A program made the position numbers and the translations under genes. Of a stretch of 64,000 bases of DNA, positions 25,307 to 33,737 are shown in pieces. The stretch's first letter is position 1. Every line of letters begins with the position of its first letter. Origin of the DNA: JAUVKT01 sp942491535 (GTDB taxonomy: Bacteria; Bacteroidota; Bacteroidia; Bacteroidales; VadinHA17); contig CALOBV010000006.1 of the NCBI GenBank assembly GCA_942491535.1, forward strand, positions 248,001 to 312,000. The letters run 5' to 3'. The notes under the pieces are model-generated. The model was not told where the DNA came from, ran no database searches, and saw only the letters and a list, made by a program, of their open reading frames with translations.

Positions 25307-26305
25307 TTAAAAAAGATCTTTTACAAGTTGGTAATTACGAAGCGCATCAGACATAGAAGGCGATGATGACTCAAATATTTTTATCATTGCCTCCACATTT
25401 ACCAGTCTTACTTTCGAAACAATAGTAAATGAGATTTCAGAAGCATTAAACCTCTGCCTGTTACTTTCGCTAATAAGAATATTACCCATCGTTCTATTAG
25501 GGTCTAATACCTCCCCGGGGTTATTTACGGAATTATTCAGGGCCTCTTCCCAGAGATGGTAAGAATATCCGAAGTGAGTGCAATTAAGGCTTATATCAAC
25601 TACCTGGCCTGTATCTTTTATTTTATTAACTGCCTCACTCAGATAGTATGTTATAAGCAAATCTGTTTCTTCACCGGATGGATTCTGTTCTATAAATGAT
25701 TGAAGTTGTGGGCAAGCCATATTTATTATCCTGTTTTCGTCATACTCCATGGCCAGCAGGGCCTCCTTATGAGTTCCTTCTTCAATGGTCGTCTCAGTGC
25801 CAAAAATAATTACTGAAGAATTCTGGTTTTTGTGCAGTCTTTGACTTATTAGATTTATACCCGGGTCGATAATACCAATAACAGGAGGATTGCCTTGTTG
25901 AATATTGAAATCGGTAGCATTAATAAGAACTGATAGAGTATTGCAGGCAACGAAAATCAGATCGGGATCATATTTTGCATCAATACCATTAAGAACCCTG
26001 TTAAACATATCAATTTTTTCTTCCCTCGTCTGCAGGGAATTATATCCCGATTCTGAGTCGAAAAGTGCATTTGCAAAAATAAGATCCACACTTTTAAAGC
26101 TCCCCGATTCTTTTAATTTGGAGGCTATATCACTCATAACGGACAGTCCCCCAACACCTGAATCTGTAATAACAATACGTATACTTTCCCGGCCAAGGAT
26201 CTTATCCAGTTCTGCATAGCTGTTATTAACTTGAGCTACAATAGAAAACATAGAAGCAAATAAAAAAAGAACAGCGCTTAGCTGAAGCTTTCTTATTATA
26301 ATCAT
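25307..26305 (-). CDS. Exported glutamate-racemase-like protein
   Basis: About 332 aa from the ATG at 26305. I prefer this start because it begins directly with a signal peptide (MIIIRKLQLSAVLFLFASMF). The longer frame to 26368 would run into a strong hairpin. The body matches Asp/Glu racemases: ITDSGVGGLSVMSDIA (MurI substrate loop), VACNTLSVLINATDF and SLNCTHFGYSYHLW with the two catalytic-type cysteines, and IIDPGINLISQRL. MurI is normally cytoplasmic, so export is odd. It lies downstream of susD and upstream of the sensor kinase in the glutamyl-polymer locus. It may racemise free or released glutamate outside the cytoplasm, or bind it. Confidence 0.8.
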   Translation of the reverse strand: MIIIRKLQLSAVLFLFASMFSIVAQVNNSYAELDKILGRESIRIVITDSGVGGLSVMSDIASKLKESGSFKSVDLIFANALFDSESGYNSLQTREEKIDMFNRVLNGIDAKYDPDLIFVACNTLSVLINATDFNIQQGNPPVIGIIDPGINLISQRLHKNQNSSVIIFGTETTIEEGTHKEALLAMEYDENRIINMACPQLQSFIEQNPSGEETDLLITYYLSEAVNKIKDTGQVVDISLNCTHFGYSYHLWEEALNNSVNNPGEVLDPNRTMGNILISESNRQRFNASEISFTIVSKVRLVNVEAMIKIFESSSPSMSDALRNYQLVKDLF

Positions 26306-26338
26306 TTGTGTCACTTTTCCCGTGTTAAACATCCTGAT

Positions 26339-26370
26339 CAGCGGTGCAGACCGATTTGTCTGCACCACTG
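26339..26370 (-). other. Intercistronic hairpin between susD and the racemase-like gene
   Basis: A 13-bp inverted repeat with one mismatch (26339-26351 with 26358-26370; core GGTGCAGAC/GTCTGCACC) and a 6-base loop. There is no T run after it on the minus strand, so it is not a standard terminator. It may stabilise the susCD mRNA or lower expression of the downstream genes. Confidence 0.65.
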
Positions 26371-26389
26371 AGGGATGTATATTTAAATA

Positions 26390-27766
26390 TTAATCAAAGA
26401 TCCATAAAGGATCTGTCTGAAAGTTGACAATAGGTACATTATCATAATTGTATGATATCTCTGATTGAGGATATGGGAACCTGACAGGTATCGCTCCCGC
26501 TCCGGCTACAGGTGTTAAAGCCGGATATCCTGTACGCCTGTAATCATCATAAGGTACCACAGTAGAATACATAGCAATGTATTTCTGAGTGATAATTTTC
26601 TCCAGAGTGATTGAAGCTCCTGTCTCAGTCCTGATATTTGCATCAAGCCAGGCTTCGTTGTCGGCACCTCCTGTAACGTAAGCTACAGAAGCTTCGACGG
26701 CAGCAATATATGCATCAGCCGCTGCATCAGCATCAGGAACAGATTGCTCCAGGTAACATTCTGCCTCAATAAACTTCATCTCTGCATACGAGCTAAATAA
26801 TACCGGTGCGTCAGGTGTATCATTATAATCTCCCAGGTCTGAAACATTATCATCTTCAGATCCGGGGGCACTACCTAGGTAGACACCACCACTTAGATCG
26901 GCATAAAATGGCAATCTTGGATCATTAACTCCATTTAACATATCTATAAATGTTGATGCCATTACTATATCAGCTCCCCATGCAGAAGTAGTATTATACT
27001 GATAAATAGGGCCAGACTGATTATTCTCGGTACCAAAGCCAAGCTTGAAATCTTCTCCAGGCTCAAATGATGCGGCAGCATAAGTAAGAGCGTCAGCATA
27101 ATTACCACGATAGAGAGCATATCTTGCCCTGAATGAGTTAGCTGCCTTAATCCAGTCGCCGGTATCACCATCATAAATAAGATCTCCTTCTATATCAAAA
27201 ATATTTTCCGTACTCTGAAGATCTGTTATCGCACCGCTAAGGAGAATATCAATAGCGCCATAGATATCCTGCTGAGAGTTGTAAGAAGGAGTAAGCTCAC
27301 CATCACTCCCGAGGAAAGCTTCGGTATATGGAATATCCCCAAAAAGGTTGGTTAAAGTACCAAGACTCATTGCCAGGCATACTTTTGCAGCTCCGCTATA
27401 ATGAGGAGAGTCAAGTTCATATCCCAGTTCAATTATCTTAACGGCATCCACCATTCCCTGGTAGTACATCCTTCTCCAAATATCATCTGTATCGGTAGAA
27501 GACAGGGAATAGTTAGCTTCGCTATTGGAGTTACGTGCAACTCCATTAATCTGCTGTAGAAAAATAGCCGAAGTTTTGACTGCCCTGTTGCCACCAATAT
27601 GATAAGCCAGTGCTGATTCCATTGAAGGCATCAGAAGTTCGACAGGAACTTCAGATGGAACGTCGGGGTCAATGTTAATATCTGTATCGATCCACTTATC
27701 GCATCCTGTGAAAGCCAATATCGACATTAACAACGTTAAAATTGTATATCTAATATGTTTTTTCAT
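26390..27766 (-). CDS. susD: SusD/RagB-family nutrient-binding outer-membrane lipoprotein
   Basis: This 458-aa lipoprotein (LLMSILAFTGCDKW) fits the SusD-like_2 group. The N-terminal part has MPSMESALAYHIGG and a helical TPR core (DIWRRMYYQGMVDAVKIIELG, AKVCLAMSLGTLTNLFGDIPY). The C-terminal part has YAEMKFIEAECYLEQSV, and it ends near a typical YPQSEISYN. It should form the ligand-capturing lid of the SusC transporter encoded 28 bases upstream. The ligand is unknown. Its place behind the poly-glutamate genes suggests a peptide- or glutamyl-type ligand rather than a glycan, and no glycosidase genes are nearby. Confidence 0.93.
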   Translation of the reverse strand: MKKHIRYTILTLLMSILAFTGCDKWIDTDINIDPDVPSEVPVELLMPSMESALAYHIGGNRAVKTSAIFLQQINGVARNSNSEANYSLSSTDTDDIWRRMYYQGMVDAVKIIELGYELDSPHYSGAAKVCLAMSLGTLTNLFGDIPYTEAFLGSDGELTPSYNSQQDIYGAIDILLSGAITDLQSTENIFDIEGDLIYDGDTGDWIKAANSFRARYALYRGNYADALTYAAASFEPGEDFKLGFGTENNQSGPIYQYNTTSAWGADIVMASTFIDMLNGVNDPRLPFYADLSGGVYLGSAPGSEDDNVSDLGDYNDTPDAPVLFSSYAEMKFIEAECYLEQSVPDADAAADAYIAAVEASVAYVTGGADNEAWLDANIRTETGASITLEKIITQKYIAMYSTVVPYDDYRRTGYPALTPVAGAGAIPVRFPYPQSEISYNYDNVPIVNFQTDPLWIFD

Positions 27767-27794
27767 TTTATTAAATTTTTAAGTTCAAAGCTAA

Positions 27795-30700
27795 CTAGAA
27801 TGACAGTTTAACACCAAACAGGATGGAATAAGATCCCGGGCTGGCAAAATAGTCAAATCCCTGTCCGTTAGAGGCTCCATAAACACTTACTTCAGGATCT
27901 CCGCCTTTATATGGAGATATAGTCAGCAGATTGTTTCCTGAAACATATAATTCAAGGTTAGACAGGCGTAATTTCTCAAGCACATTTTCATTAAATGAAT
28001 ATGATAATGTTACCTCTCTGAGCTTAACCCAGCTTGCATCTTCTACAGCCTGAGCACCTGCTCCTCCTGCACTAAAGCCATTCTCTCCCCTGTACCAGCT
28101 CTGGTCTTTTATTACTTCCATAGTATTATCCACACCTGAGGTAACTACATTGCCATCTCCGTCGAGGTGCCCGAGTACTCCCTCAAATACAGTAGGTGTT
28201 GTGCGGTCAAGGGTCTCTTCTGTAAGACCGTGATAATCAAGCCTGAACCTTGTTCCATTATTTACATATCCTCCTTTTTTGATATCAAGCAGGGTAATCA
28301 GACTGAATCCCTTAAATGAGAATGTGTTGTAGAAGTTCATTGTCCAATCCGGGCTAACTTTTCCCAGGGCAACGGTTTTTGTTTTGTCGGTCCATGGAAA
28401 TCCATCAGGATGACTATCAGCCGGATCATCATTAATTAACAAATTACCATCATCATCCCTGTAGAAGTCAAACCCGAAAATTGTAGGATAATCGAAACCA
28501 ACTGCGGCATTAATCTGAGCCTTTGTATCACCTTCAAGGGTAACAAACTCAACATCTTTTGCCAGTCCGGTTACAGGGTTTTTCATCTTTGTGAAGTTCG
28601 TTGTAAGCTCCCATACAAAATCTCCGATTTTTACAGGAACCACATTCAAGCTCAGTTCAATACCCTTACTCTCCATTGTTGCTGCATTCAGATATGCAGA
28701 TGAGTATCCTGTTGATCCTGAAATAGGTACTGAGAGCAGAAGATCGCTGTTTTCATTATAAAAGTAAGAAGCATCTATTCCAAGCCTGTTCATAAAGAAT
28801 TTCATCTCCAGTCCGACCTCGAAAGATGTTTGTTTCTCGTGCCTCAGGTCTGCATTACCAATGGTGTTACCAACTGTAAAACCGGCATAGCCCATAAATG
28901 GGAAACTGATTCCGCTGGTGTAATAATCATCCGGTCCTGCTACTCCATAATATGAAGTGGTTCTGTACGGACTGGCAATGTTTGCAGTTTTTGCCCATGA
29001 TGCCCTTACCTTACCAAATGTTAAGAAGGAAACATCCTTCAGGGCATCAAGTTCCGTAAAAATAAATGCTGCGCTTACCGATGGAAAGAGAGCATCCAGG
29101 TTATCTTCCGGCATTGTAGTCGACCATTCGTTCCGAAGGGTTGCACCTAAATAGAGCATGCTCCTATAATCTACTCCTAAATCGGCAAACAGAGCAGCGG
29201 TTCTGTACTTGCTGGTTCCCTGACTTGCTGTCTGGGCGCTTGTATTATCAATATTATACAGCGTTGGCAAAGAGAGACCATCTGTTGATGCTGTCAGATA
29301 ATTATAGCTCTTCTGGAACATATTCTGCCCGACAGTAAGATTAAATCCTATATCTTCTGTAATGTCTTTATTAATTATCAACATTACGTCCGAATTAAAG
29401 TTAGAGTGGAACTCTCTTCTTTCAGTCAGGTTACCATCACGACTCCCTACACTATTCCAATTATAGATTGTAGCATAGCCCCTGTGAAACCAGTCTACAC
29501 CAACATTATATGAGAATGTTAACCAATCGGTAAGTTCCCAGTTTAGGAAGGTATTACCAACAAACCTGTTATTCTTATCAAGCTTGCTCTGTTCATAGGC
29601 AGTCCAGTAGGGGTTATTGTAACTTCCATTAGGTCCCCTGTGGGTTCTCTGTGTTCCATCGGGCAGCTTATAGCCTGCTGAATTATCAAAAGTAGGCGGC
29701 GTCCGGTAAAGACCGAGTAAGCCAGATGAGGTACCTCCTTCACGAACAAGATTATTTCGGGTATTGGCGTACATTACATTGGCACCGGTTTTAATCTTAT
29801 CAGTAAGTTTGGTATCAGCATTAAGCCTTAAAGTAGTTCTTCCAAAGGTATTGGTCGGAATAATTCCTTCCTCTTCAAGATTACCAATTGAAAAATAATA
29901 GGAAGAATTTTCATTTCCGGCTTCAATACTCACATTATTATTATAACTAATTCCTGTCTGGAAAAAGTCATACTGGTCATAAACATTAACCGGATCACCT
30001 GTTGCATTAGGATCGTTCATGCTTACGATGGCTCCATCAACATCAATAAGGGGATGTGTCCAATCTGATGGATCCAGTGAATAACTACATGTATCGACAA
30101 GCGGACCCCAGGCAGCATCATATTGTGATCTCCATTCTCCATTTATACCCTGTCCATATTTATTCTGGATAGGAATACGTCTTCCAAGCTTTTTTATTCC
30201 TACAGATGAGTGCAGGCTCACTTTCATTTTCTGGTTTACGGCTCCTTTTTTTGTTGTAATTACTATTACACCATTTGAAGCCTGCAATCCGTAAAGAGCA
30301 GTTGCCGCGCCTCCCTTAAGAACTGTCATTGAGGCTATGTCTTCAGGGTTCAGATCGATACTTCTTGATGAAGTATATGTCCCTGACTGACCTGTACTAC
30401 CCCTGTAGGATTGATCAGTATTAATCGGCATCCCATCAATTACAAACAATGGCTGGTTATCTCCTGTAAGCGAGGCAGCACCCCTTATTGTCATATAGGT
30501 AGAGGCTCCTGCAGAACTTGAGGTACTTCTGACCGAAACACCCGTTACCTTGCCGGCCAGTGAGTTTACGATATCGCTGTTACCTCTTTTGTCGAGCTCG
30601 CCCGATCCAACTTCCTGCACGTTATAACCCAGGGCTTTTCTCTCCCTTGTTATACCAAGTGCAGTTACGACAACTTCGCCGACACTAAGGTCGCTATACT

Positions 30701-30977
30701 GCATTACGCAGTTTACAACACTTCCTTCAACAGGAACTTCCTGTGTTTCCATTCCAACAAAGGAAAAGATCAGGGCTTCGGTATTTTCGGGGACATTTAA
30801 AGAATAGTTCCCCTGCTCGTCTGTGGTGGCAACAAGTGATGTACCTTTTACAGACACTACCAGGTAGGGCAAAGGATCACCATTTGGATCGGTAACCTTT
30901 CCCGTAACCACTCTTTGCCCGTATGCCTGTAGCATAGCAAAAGCAAAGAAGGCAAATAAAAATATTAACTTTTTCAT
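27795..30977 (-). CDS. susC: SusC/RagA TonB-linked outer-membrane transporter
   Basis: This 1060-aa protein has a signal, a carboxypeptidase-D-like regulatory domain (VTGKVTDPNGDPLPYLVVSV), then a TonB-box region and plug (LGITRERKALGYNVQEVGSG, IVNSLAGKVTGVSVRS, PLFVIDGMPI, MTVLKGGAATALYG). A 22-strand-type barrel follows, ending in the aromatic SILFGVKLSF. It pairs with the SusD lipoprotein to import a large ligand across the outer membrane using TonB. It starts 78 bases downstream of pgsW without a visible terminator, so it may belong to the same transcription unit. Confidence 0.95.
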   Translation of the reverse strand: MKKLIFLFAFFAFAMLQAYGQRVVTGKVTDPNGDPLPYLVVSVKGTSLVATTDEQGNYSLNVPENTEALIFSFVGMETQEVPVEGSVVNCVMQYSDLSVGEVVVTALGITRERKALGYNVQEVGSGELDKRGNSDIVNSLAGKVTGVSVRSTSSSAGASTYMTIRGAASLTGDNQPLFVIDGMPINTDQSYRGSTGQSGTYTSSRSIDLNPEDIASMTVLKGGAATALYGLQASNGVIVITTKKGAVNQKMKVSLHSSVGIKKLGRRIPIQNKYGQGINGEWRSQYDAAWGPLVDTCSYSLDPSDWTHPLIDVDGAIVSMNDPNATGDPVNVYDQYDFFQTGISYNNNVSIEAGNENSSYYFSIGNLEEEGIIPTNTFGRTTLRLNADTKLTDKIKTGANVMYANTRNNLVREGGTSSGLLGLYRTPPTFDNSAGYKLPDGTQRTHRGPNGSYNNPYWTAYEQSKLDKNNRFVGNTFLNWELTDWLTFSYNVGVDWFHRGYATIYNWNSVGSRDGNLTERREFHSNFNSDVMLIINKDITEDIGFNLTVGQNMFQKSYNYLTASTDGLSLPTLYNIDNTSAQTASQGTSKYRTAALFADLGVDYRSMLYLGATLRNEWSTTMPEDNLDALFPSVSAAFIFTELDALKDVSFLTFGKVRASWAKTANIASPYRTTSYYGVAGPDDYYTSGISFPFMGYAGFTVGNTIGNADLRHEKQTSFEVGLEMKFFMNRLGIDASYFYNENSDLLLSVPISGSTGYSSAYLNAATMESKGIELSLNVVPVKIGDFVWELTTNFTKMKNPVTGLAKDVEFVTLEGDTKAQINAAVGFDYPTIFGFDFYRDDDGNLLINDDPADSHPDGFPWTDKTKTVALGKVSPDWTMNFYNTFSFKGFSLITLLDIKKGGYVNNGTRFRLDYHGLTEETLDRTTPTVFEGVLGHLDGDGNVVTSGVDNTMEVIKDQSWYRGENGFSAGGAGAQAVEDASWVKLREVTLSYSFNENVLEKLRLSNLELYVSGNNLLTISPYKGGDPEVSVYGASNGQGFDYFASPGSYSILFGVKLSF

Positions 30978-30989
30978 ATAAAATAATTT

Positions 30990-31053
30990 AGGTTAATAGG
31001 TTGATAATATGTTCATCTGTTTAGTTGTTTAATCGTTTAGTCGTTAATTGGGT
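30990..31053 (+). repeat. Degenerate 8-nt phased repeat array in the pgsW-susC gap
   Basis: On the plus strand the text follows an 8-base period: AGGTTAAT, AGGTTGAT, AATATGTT, CATCTGTT, TAGTTGTT, TAATCGTT, TAGTCGTT, AATTGGGT. The best core is three copies of TA(G/A)TCGTT-like units. It has a different period and sequence from the 7-nt array at 6737. Confidence 0.6.
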
Positions 31054-31055
31054 TT

Positions 31056-32126
31056 TTAAATATTTTTAGTATCAAGGTCTTTCCCTTTTCGTAGAAACCA
31101 TATTGGGATAAGTCCTATTAATAATATTATACTTATAGCTAATTTGTTTGTACTTGTTGAGCTATAGAGGTTTGTAGATCCGGAATATTTAATTCCGGGA
31201 GCGCCATCGATACCATATCGACTGGAGAGGTCCTTCATATTTAACATATTAATAAATGGAATTCCTGTTTCATTCATATAACTTATTACACCTCTTTCAG
31301 GATCATCACAAATATTCATCTCCTTATTAAGCCCGTTAGGGATCCCAAGTGTGTGACTACAGTTTCCCATTGAAGCCTGGTTACCACCTATATTTATTAA
31401 AAGAGATATATCGTTGTCAGACAGGATCTTAACCCTGTCTTTAATAGATTCAACCAGGCTGGCCGGAATATAGAGATCAATATCATTTCTTTCTGCTGCT
31501 CTTATCAGTATTTCTCTTCCTTCCCCGAATAAACCAAGGCCTGAATCGTCTTCTGCACCCATAGAAACAAGAGCAGATTTGTACTTTAGTCCACCTCTGC
31601 GTATAAGTACTTTCTCCATATCTATCCATGTTACCTGGGGCTGATTCGCACCATAGGTTGAGGCGCCAAGAGAGCTCATAACAATAGCATCCATCCCTGT
31701 TGTCTGCAAGGCTGCCAGAGATGATATTGCAAGCGAAGGGAAGGATCCTGAAAGAATAAGCCCCACCCTGTCGCCCTTTCTAAGGCCTGCTTCATGTATA
31801 AGTCTTACCATAAGCGCTGCGAAGTCAGGATTTGAAGATATTTCCTTTGCTTCGAGCGATCCTAAAGAGCTTGTAATATCAGACCACTCATCACCAATCA
31901 TAAAATTATTCGCAACATTTGAAATAAGGTCTGATTTTACTCCCTTCTCCTGTTTAAGGTCGCGGATAATATAAAACCATTCCTGAGCAAGTTCTGCTGC
32001 AGCATGCATTTCTTCTGCCTGGCTTAAAGGTCTTTTCTTCCTGTAGAAGTGATCTGCACTGACGGTTCCTGCCAGGAGCACGGCAAAAGCAATAAGTAAT
32101 TTTATATTATTATTCAGTCCTCTCAT
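31056..32126 (-). CDS. pgsW: Poly-gamma-glutamate system protein (PgsW-like)
   Basis: This 356-aa protein has an N-terminal helix (NIKLLIAFAVLLAGTVSA), a large extracytoplasmic domain and a C-terminal helix (LAISIILLIGLIPIWFL) followed by a basic tail. Text such as GDRVGLILSGSFPSLAISSL, SSLGASTYGANQPQVTWIDME and LLINIGGNQASMGNCSH fits the poly-gamma-glutamate system protein family found with PgsB and PgsC in some phyla. It overlaps pgsC by 4 bases. Its biochemical role is not established to my knowledge. It probably replaces or assists the PgsA/CapA polymer-export subunit, which is absent here. Confidence 0.85.
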   Translation of the reverse strand: MRGLNNNIKLLIAFAVLLAGTVSADHFYRKKRPLSQAEEMHAAAELAQEWFYIIRDLKQEKGVKSDLISNVANNFMIGDEWSDITSSLGSLEAKEISSNPDFAALMVRLIHEAGLRKGDRVGLILSGSFPSLAISSLAALQTTGMDAIVMSSLGASTYGANQPQVTWIDMEKVLIRRGGLKYKSALVSMGAEDDSGLGLFGEGREILIRAAERNDIDLYIPASLVESIKDRVKILSDNDISLLINIGGNQASMGNCSHTLGIPNGLNKEMNICDDPERGVISYMNETGIPFINMLNMKDLSSRYGIDGAPGIKYSGSTNLYSSTSTNKLAISIILLIGLIPIWFLRKGKDLDTKNI

Positions 32127-32551
32127 ACAATTAGCATTGAGCTAAGTACAACAACCATTGTTACTACACCTGTCGCAAGCAGAGTTGGGATAACTTTTTG
32201 CCTGCTCATTTCATTTGCTATTAATCCCGGAATTATATATCCTATTGATTGAAGATCCAGTTTCATTATATCCATTGGCTGGATAAGATTCTCGATCAAC
32301 AGTTTTATAGTAAAACTCAGTAATACAGCAATAAGGAATTTTCTTCTTCCATATAAAATTGTGGTAGAAGAGAGGTATTTTATTATAGCATATACAAGCA
32401 GGGATATTAAAAGTGTCATTGCTATTTTCCCGGGATCATAGATAAAAAGGGCAAGGTATGCAGGTGCTATAACACCTCCGGGAGAGATTCCTGTTATCTC
32501 GTAAAACAGAAATCCGATAATCAAGCCTAAAATAAATAACTGAAGTATCAT
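32123..32551 (-). CDS. pgsC: Poly-gamma-glutamate biosynthesis protein PgsC/CapC
   Basis: This 142-aa integral membrane protein has about four or five helices. ILGLIIGFLFYEITGISPGGVIAPAYLALF is the hallmark N-terminal block of PgsC/CapC, and DLQSIGYIIPGLIANEMSRQ the second. It works with PgsB to build gamma-linked polyglutamate at the membrane. It overlaps pgsB (4 bases) and pgsW (4 bases), so the three are translationally coupled. Confidence 0.94.
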   Translation of the reverse strand: MILQLFILGLIIGFLFYEITGISPGGVIAPAYLALFIYDPGKIAMTLLISLLVYAIIKYLSSTTILYGRRKFLIAVLLSFTIKLLIENLIQPMDIMKLDLQSIGYIIPGLIANEMSRQKVIPTLLATGVVTMVVVLSSMLIV

Positions 32552-33696
32552 GCCAGCACCTCCATTATTTTTTTTCCCTGCTCACCAATGTTTCCAAGTC
32601 CCACGATAAAAGAAGCATCCCCGAAATATTTATCCAGATTATTCTTAAGATCATTCAGGTCCTTACTCTTCAGAAGAAAGATTTTCTTTTTATCCAAACC
32701 TGATTTTTTAAGGCTTAGAGATGCTCTTCTGGCATGACTGCCGCATACTAAAACGCTGTCAATATCTCTCGATTTAATACTGATCCATGAAGTAAGCTGA
32801 TCTGTCCTTAATGGCCTGTCTGCCCTTGTATTAAGAAGAACTGAATACTTACCATCCAGGCTGAGTTTCTTTTTCCAATATTCGATAAATGACTCGGTAG
32901 AAGCGACATCATTTACTGCAAAAGCATTTAGAAAGCTAAACTCCTTATTGCCTGAGCTTACTATCTGATAAGGGAGTTTTTCATTCTCAACAGATTTCAG
33001 GATAAATGTTTCTGACTGTTTACTATCTATTCCCGCCAGTTTGCAGACCTCAAGGGCAAGGGCAAGATTTTCAGGAAAAACCCCAAAGGGTAGCTTCTCT
33101 TCATAGCCAATATTGTTTTTATCAGGAACTATAACGGAACATCCTTTTTCAGCAGCTTTCTGTCTTATCAGATCCAGGAATACTTTCTCGTTGGTTACAA
33201 CGGTACAATTACGGGGAATAGCATTACAGATAGATTCTGCCTGTTGTTTAAGACTTATGCCCATTTCCTCCCTGTGATCGTCCCTTATATTGGTTATAAC
33301 GTAATAATGAGGCTTGAAGAACCTGCTTTCAAGTTGCTGTAGCTCAGGAGAAATTGACATACATTCCAGAACCAGCTTCTTAATGCCCCTGCGGGCTGCC
33401 AGCCTGATAACGTAAAATTGCTCCTGAACTCTAGCAACACCTTTTCTACCTAAAACCTGAACTATCCCTGACGATATGATTGATGGGGTTACCCCGGTAA
33501 TCTTGGCCATTACGGCAGGCTCAGCCGATGACAGGCCTGCAGCAATATATAAGGTAACTGAAGATTTACCCCGTGTTCCGTTAACATGGATTCTTAACTG
33601 CAATGCTGTCACACTCCTTCCGATTATCTGTCGTTCGATAATCAAAAAAGCAATAGCAATAGTTAGTATGACAATTGCAAAAACCATATATCTCAC
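32548..33696 (-). CDS. pgsB: Poly-gamma-glutamate synthase PgsB/CapB
   Basis: This 382-aa ATP-dependent amide ligase is related to Mur ligases. An N-terminal membrane helix (FAIVILTIAIAFLIIE) is followed by the ATP-binding loop VNGTRGKSSVTLYIAA and the family blocks ITGVTPSII, VLECMSISPELQ and VITNIRDDHREEMG. It should form gamma-peptide bonds between glutamates at the inner membrane. It precedes pgsC with a 4-base overlap and follows ggt by 41 bases. Confidence 0.95.
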   Translation of the reverse strand: MRYMVFAIVILTIAIAFLIIERQIIGRSVTALQLRIHVNGTRGKSSVTLYIAAGLSSAEPAVMAKITGVTPSIISSGIVQVLGRKGVARVQEQFYVIRLAARRGIKKLVLECMSISPELQQLESRFFKPHYYVITNIRDDHREEMGISLKQQAESICNAIPRNCTVVTNEKVFLDLIRQKAAEKGCSVIVPDKNNIGYEEKLPFGVFPENLALALEVCKLAGIDSKQSETFILKSVENEKLPYQIVSSGNKEFSFLNAFAVNDVASTESFIEYWKKKLSLDGKYSVLLNTRADRPLRTDQLTSWISIKSRDIDSVLVCGSHARRASLSLKKSGLDKKKIFLLKSKDLNDLKNNLDKYFGDASFIVGLGNIGEQGKKIMEVLA

Positions 33697-33737
33697 TTAG
33701 TATTTATATCTCCAATAATCTTTAAATCTTATAATCT

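Noticed and set aside
26306..26368. Longer N-terminus for the racemase-like protein
   Set aside because: It would place 21 extra residues before the signal peptide and overlap the hairpin at 26339-26370.
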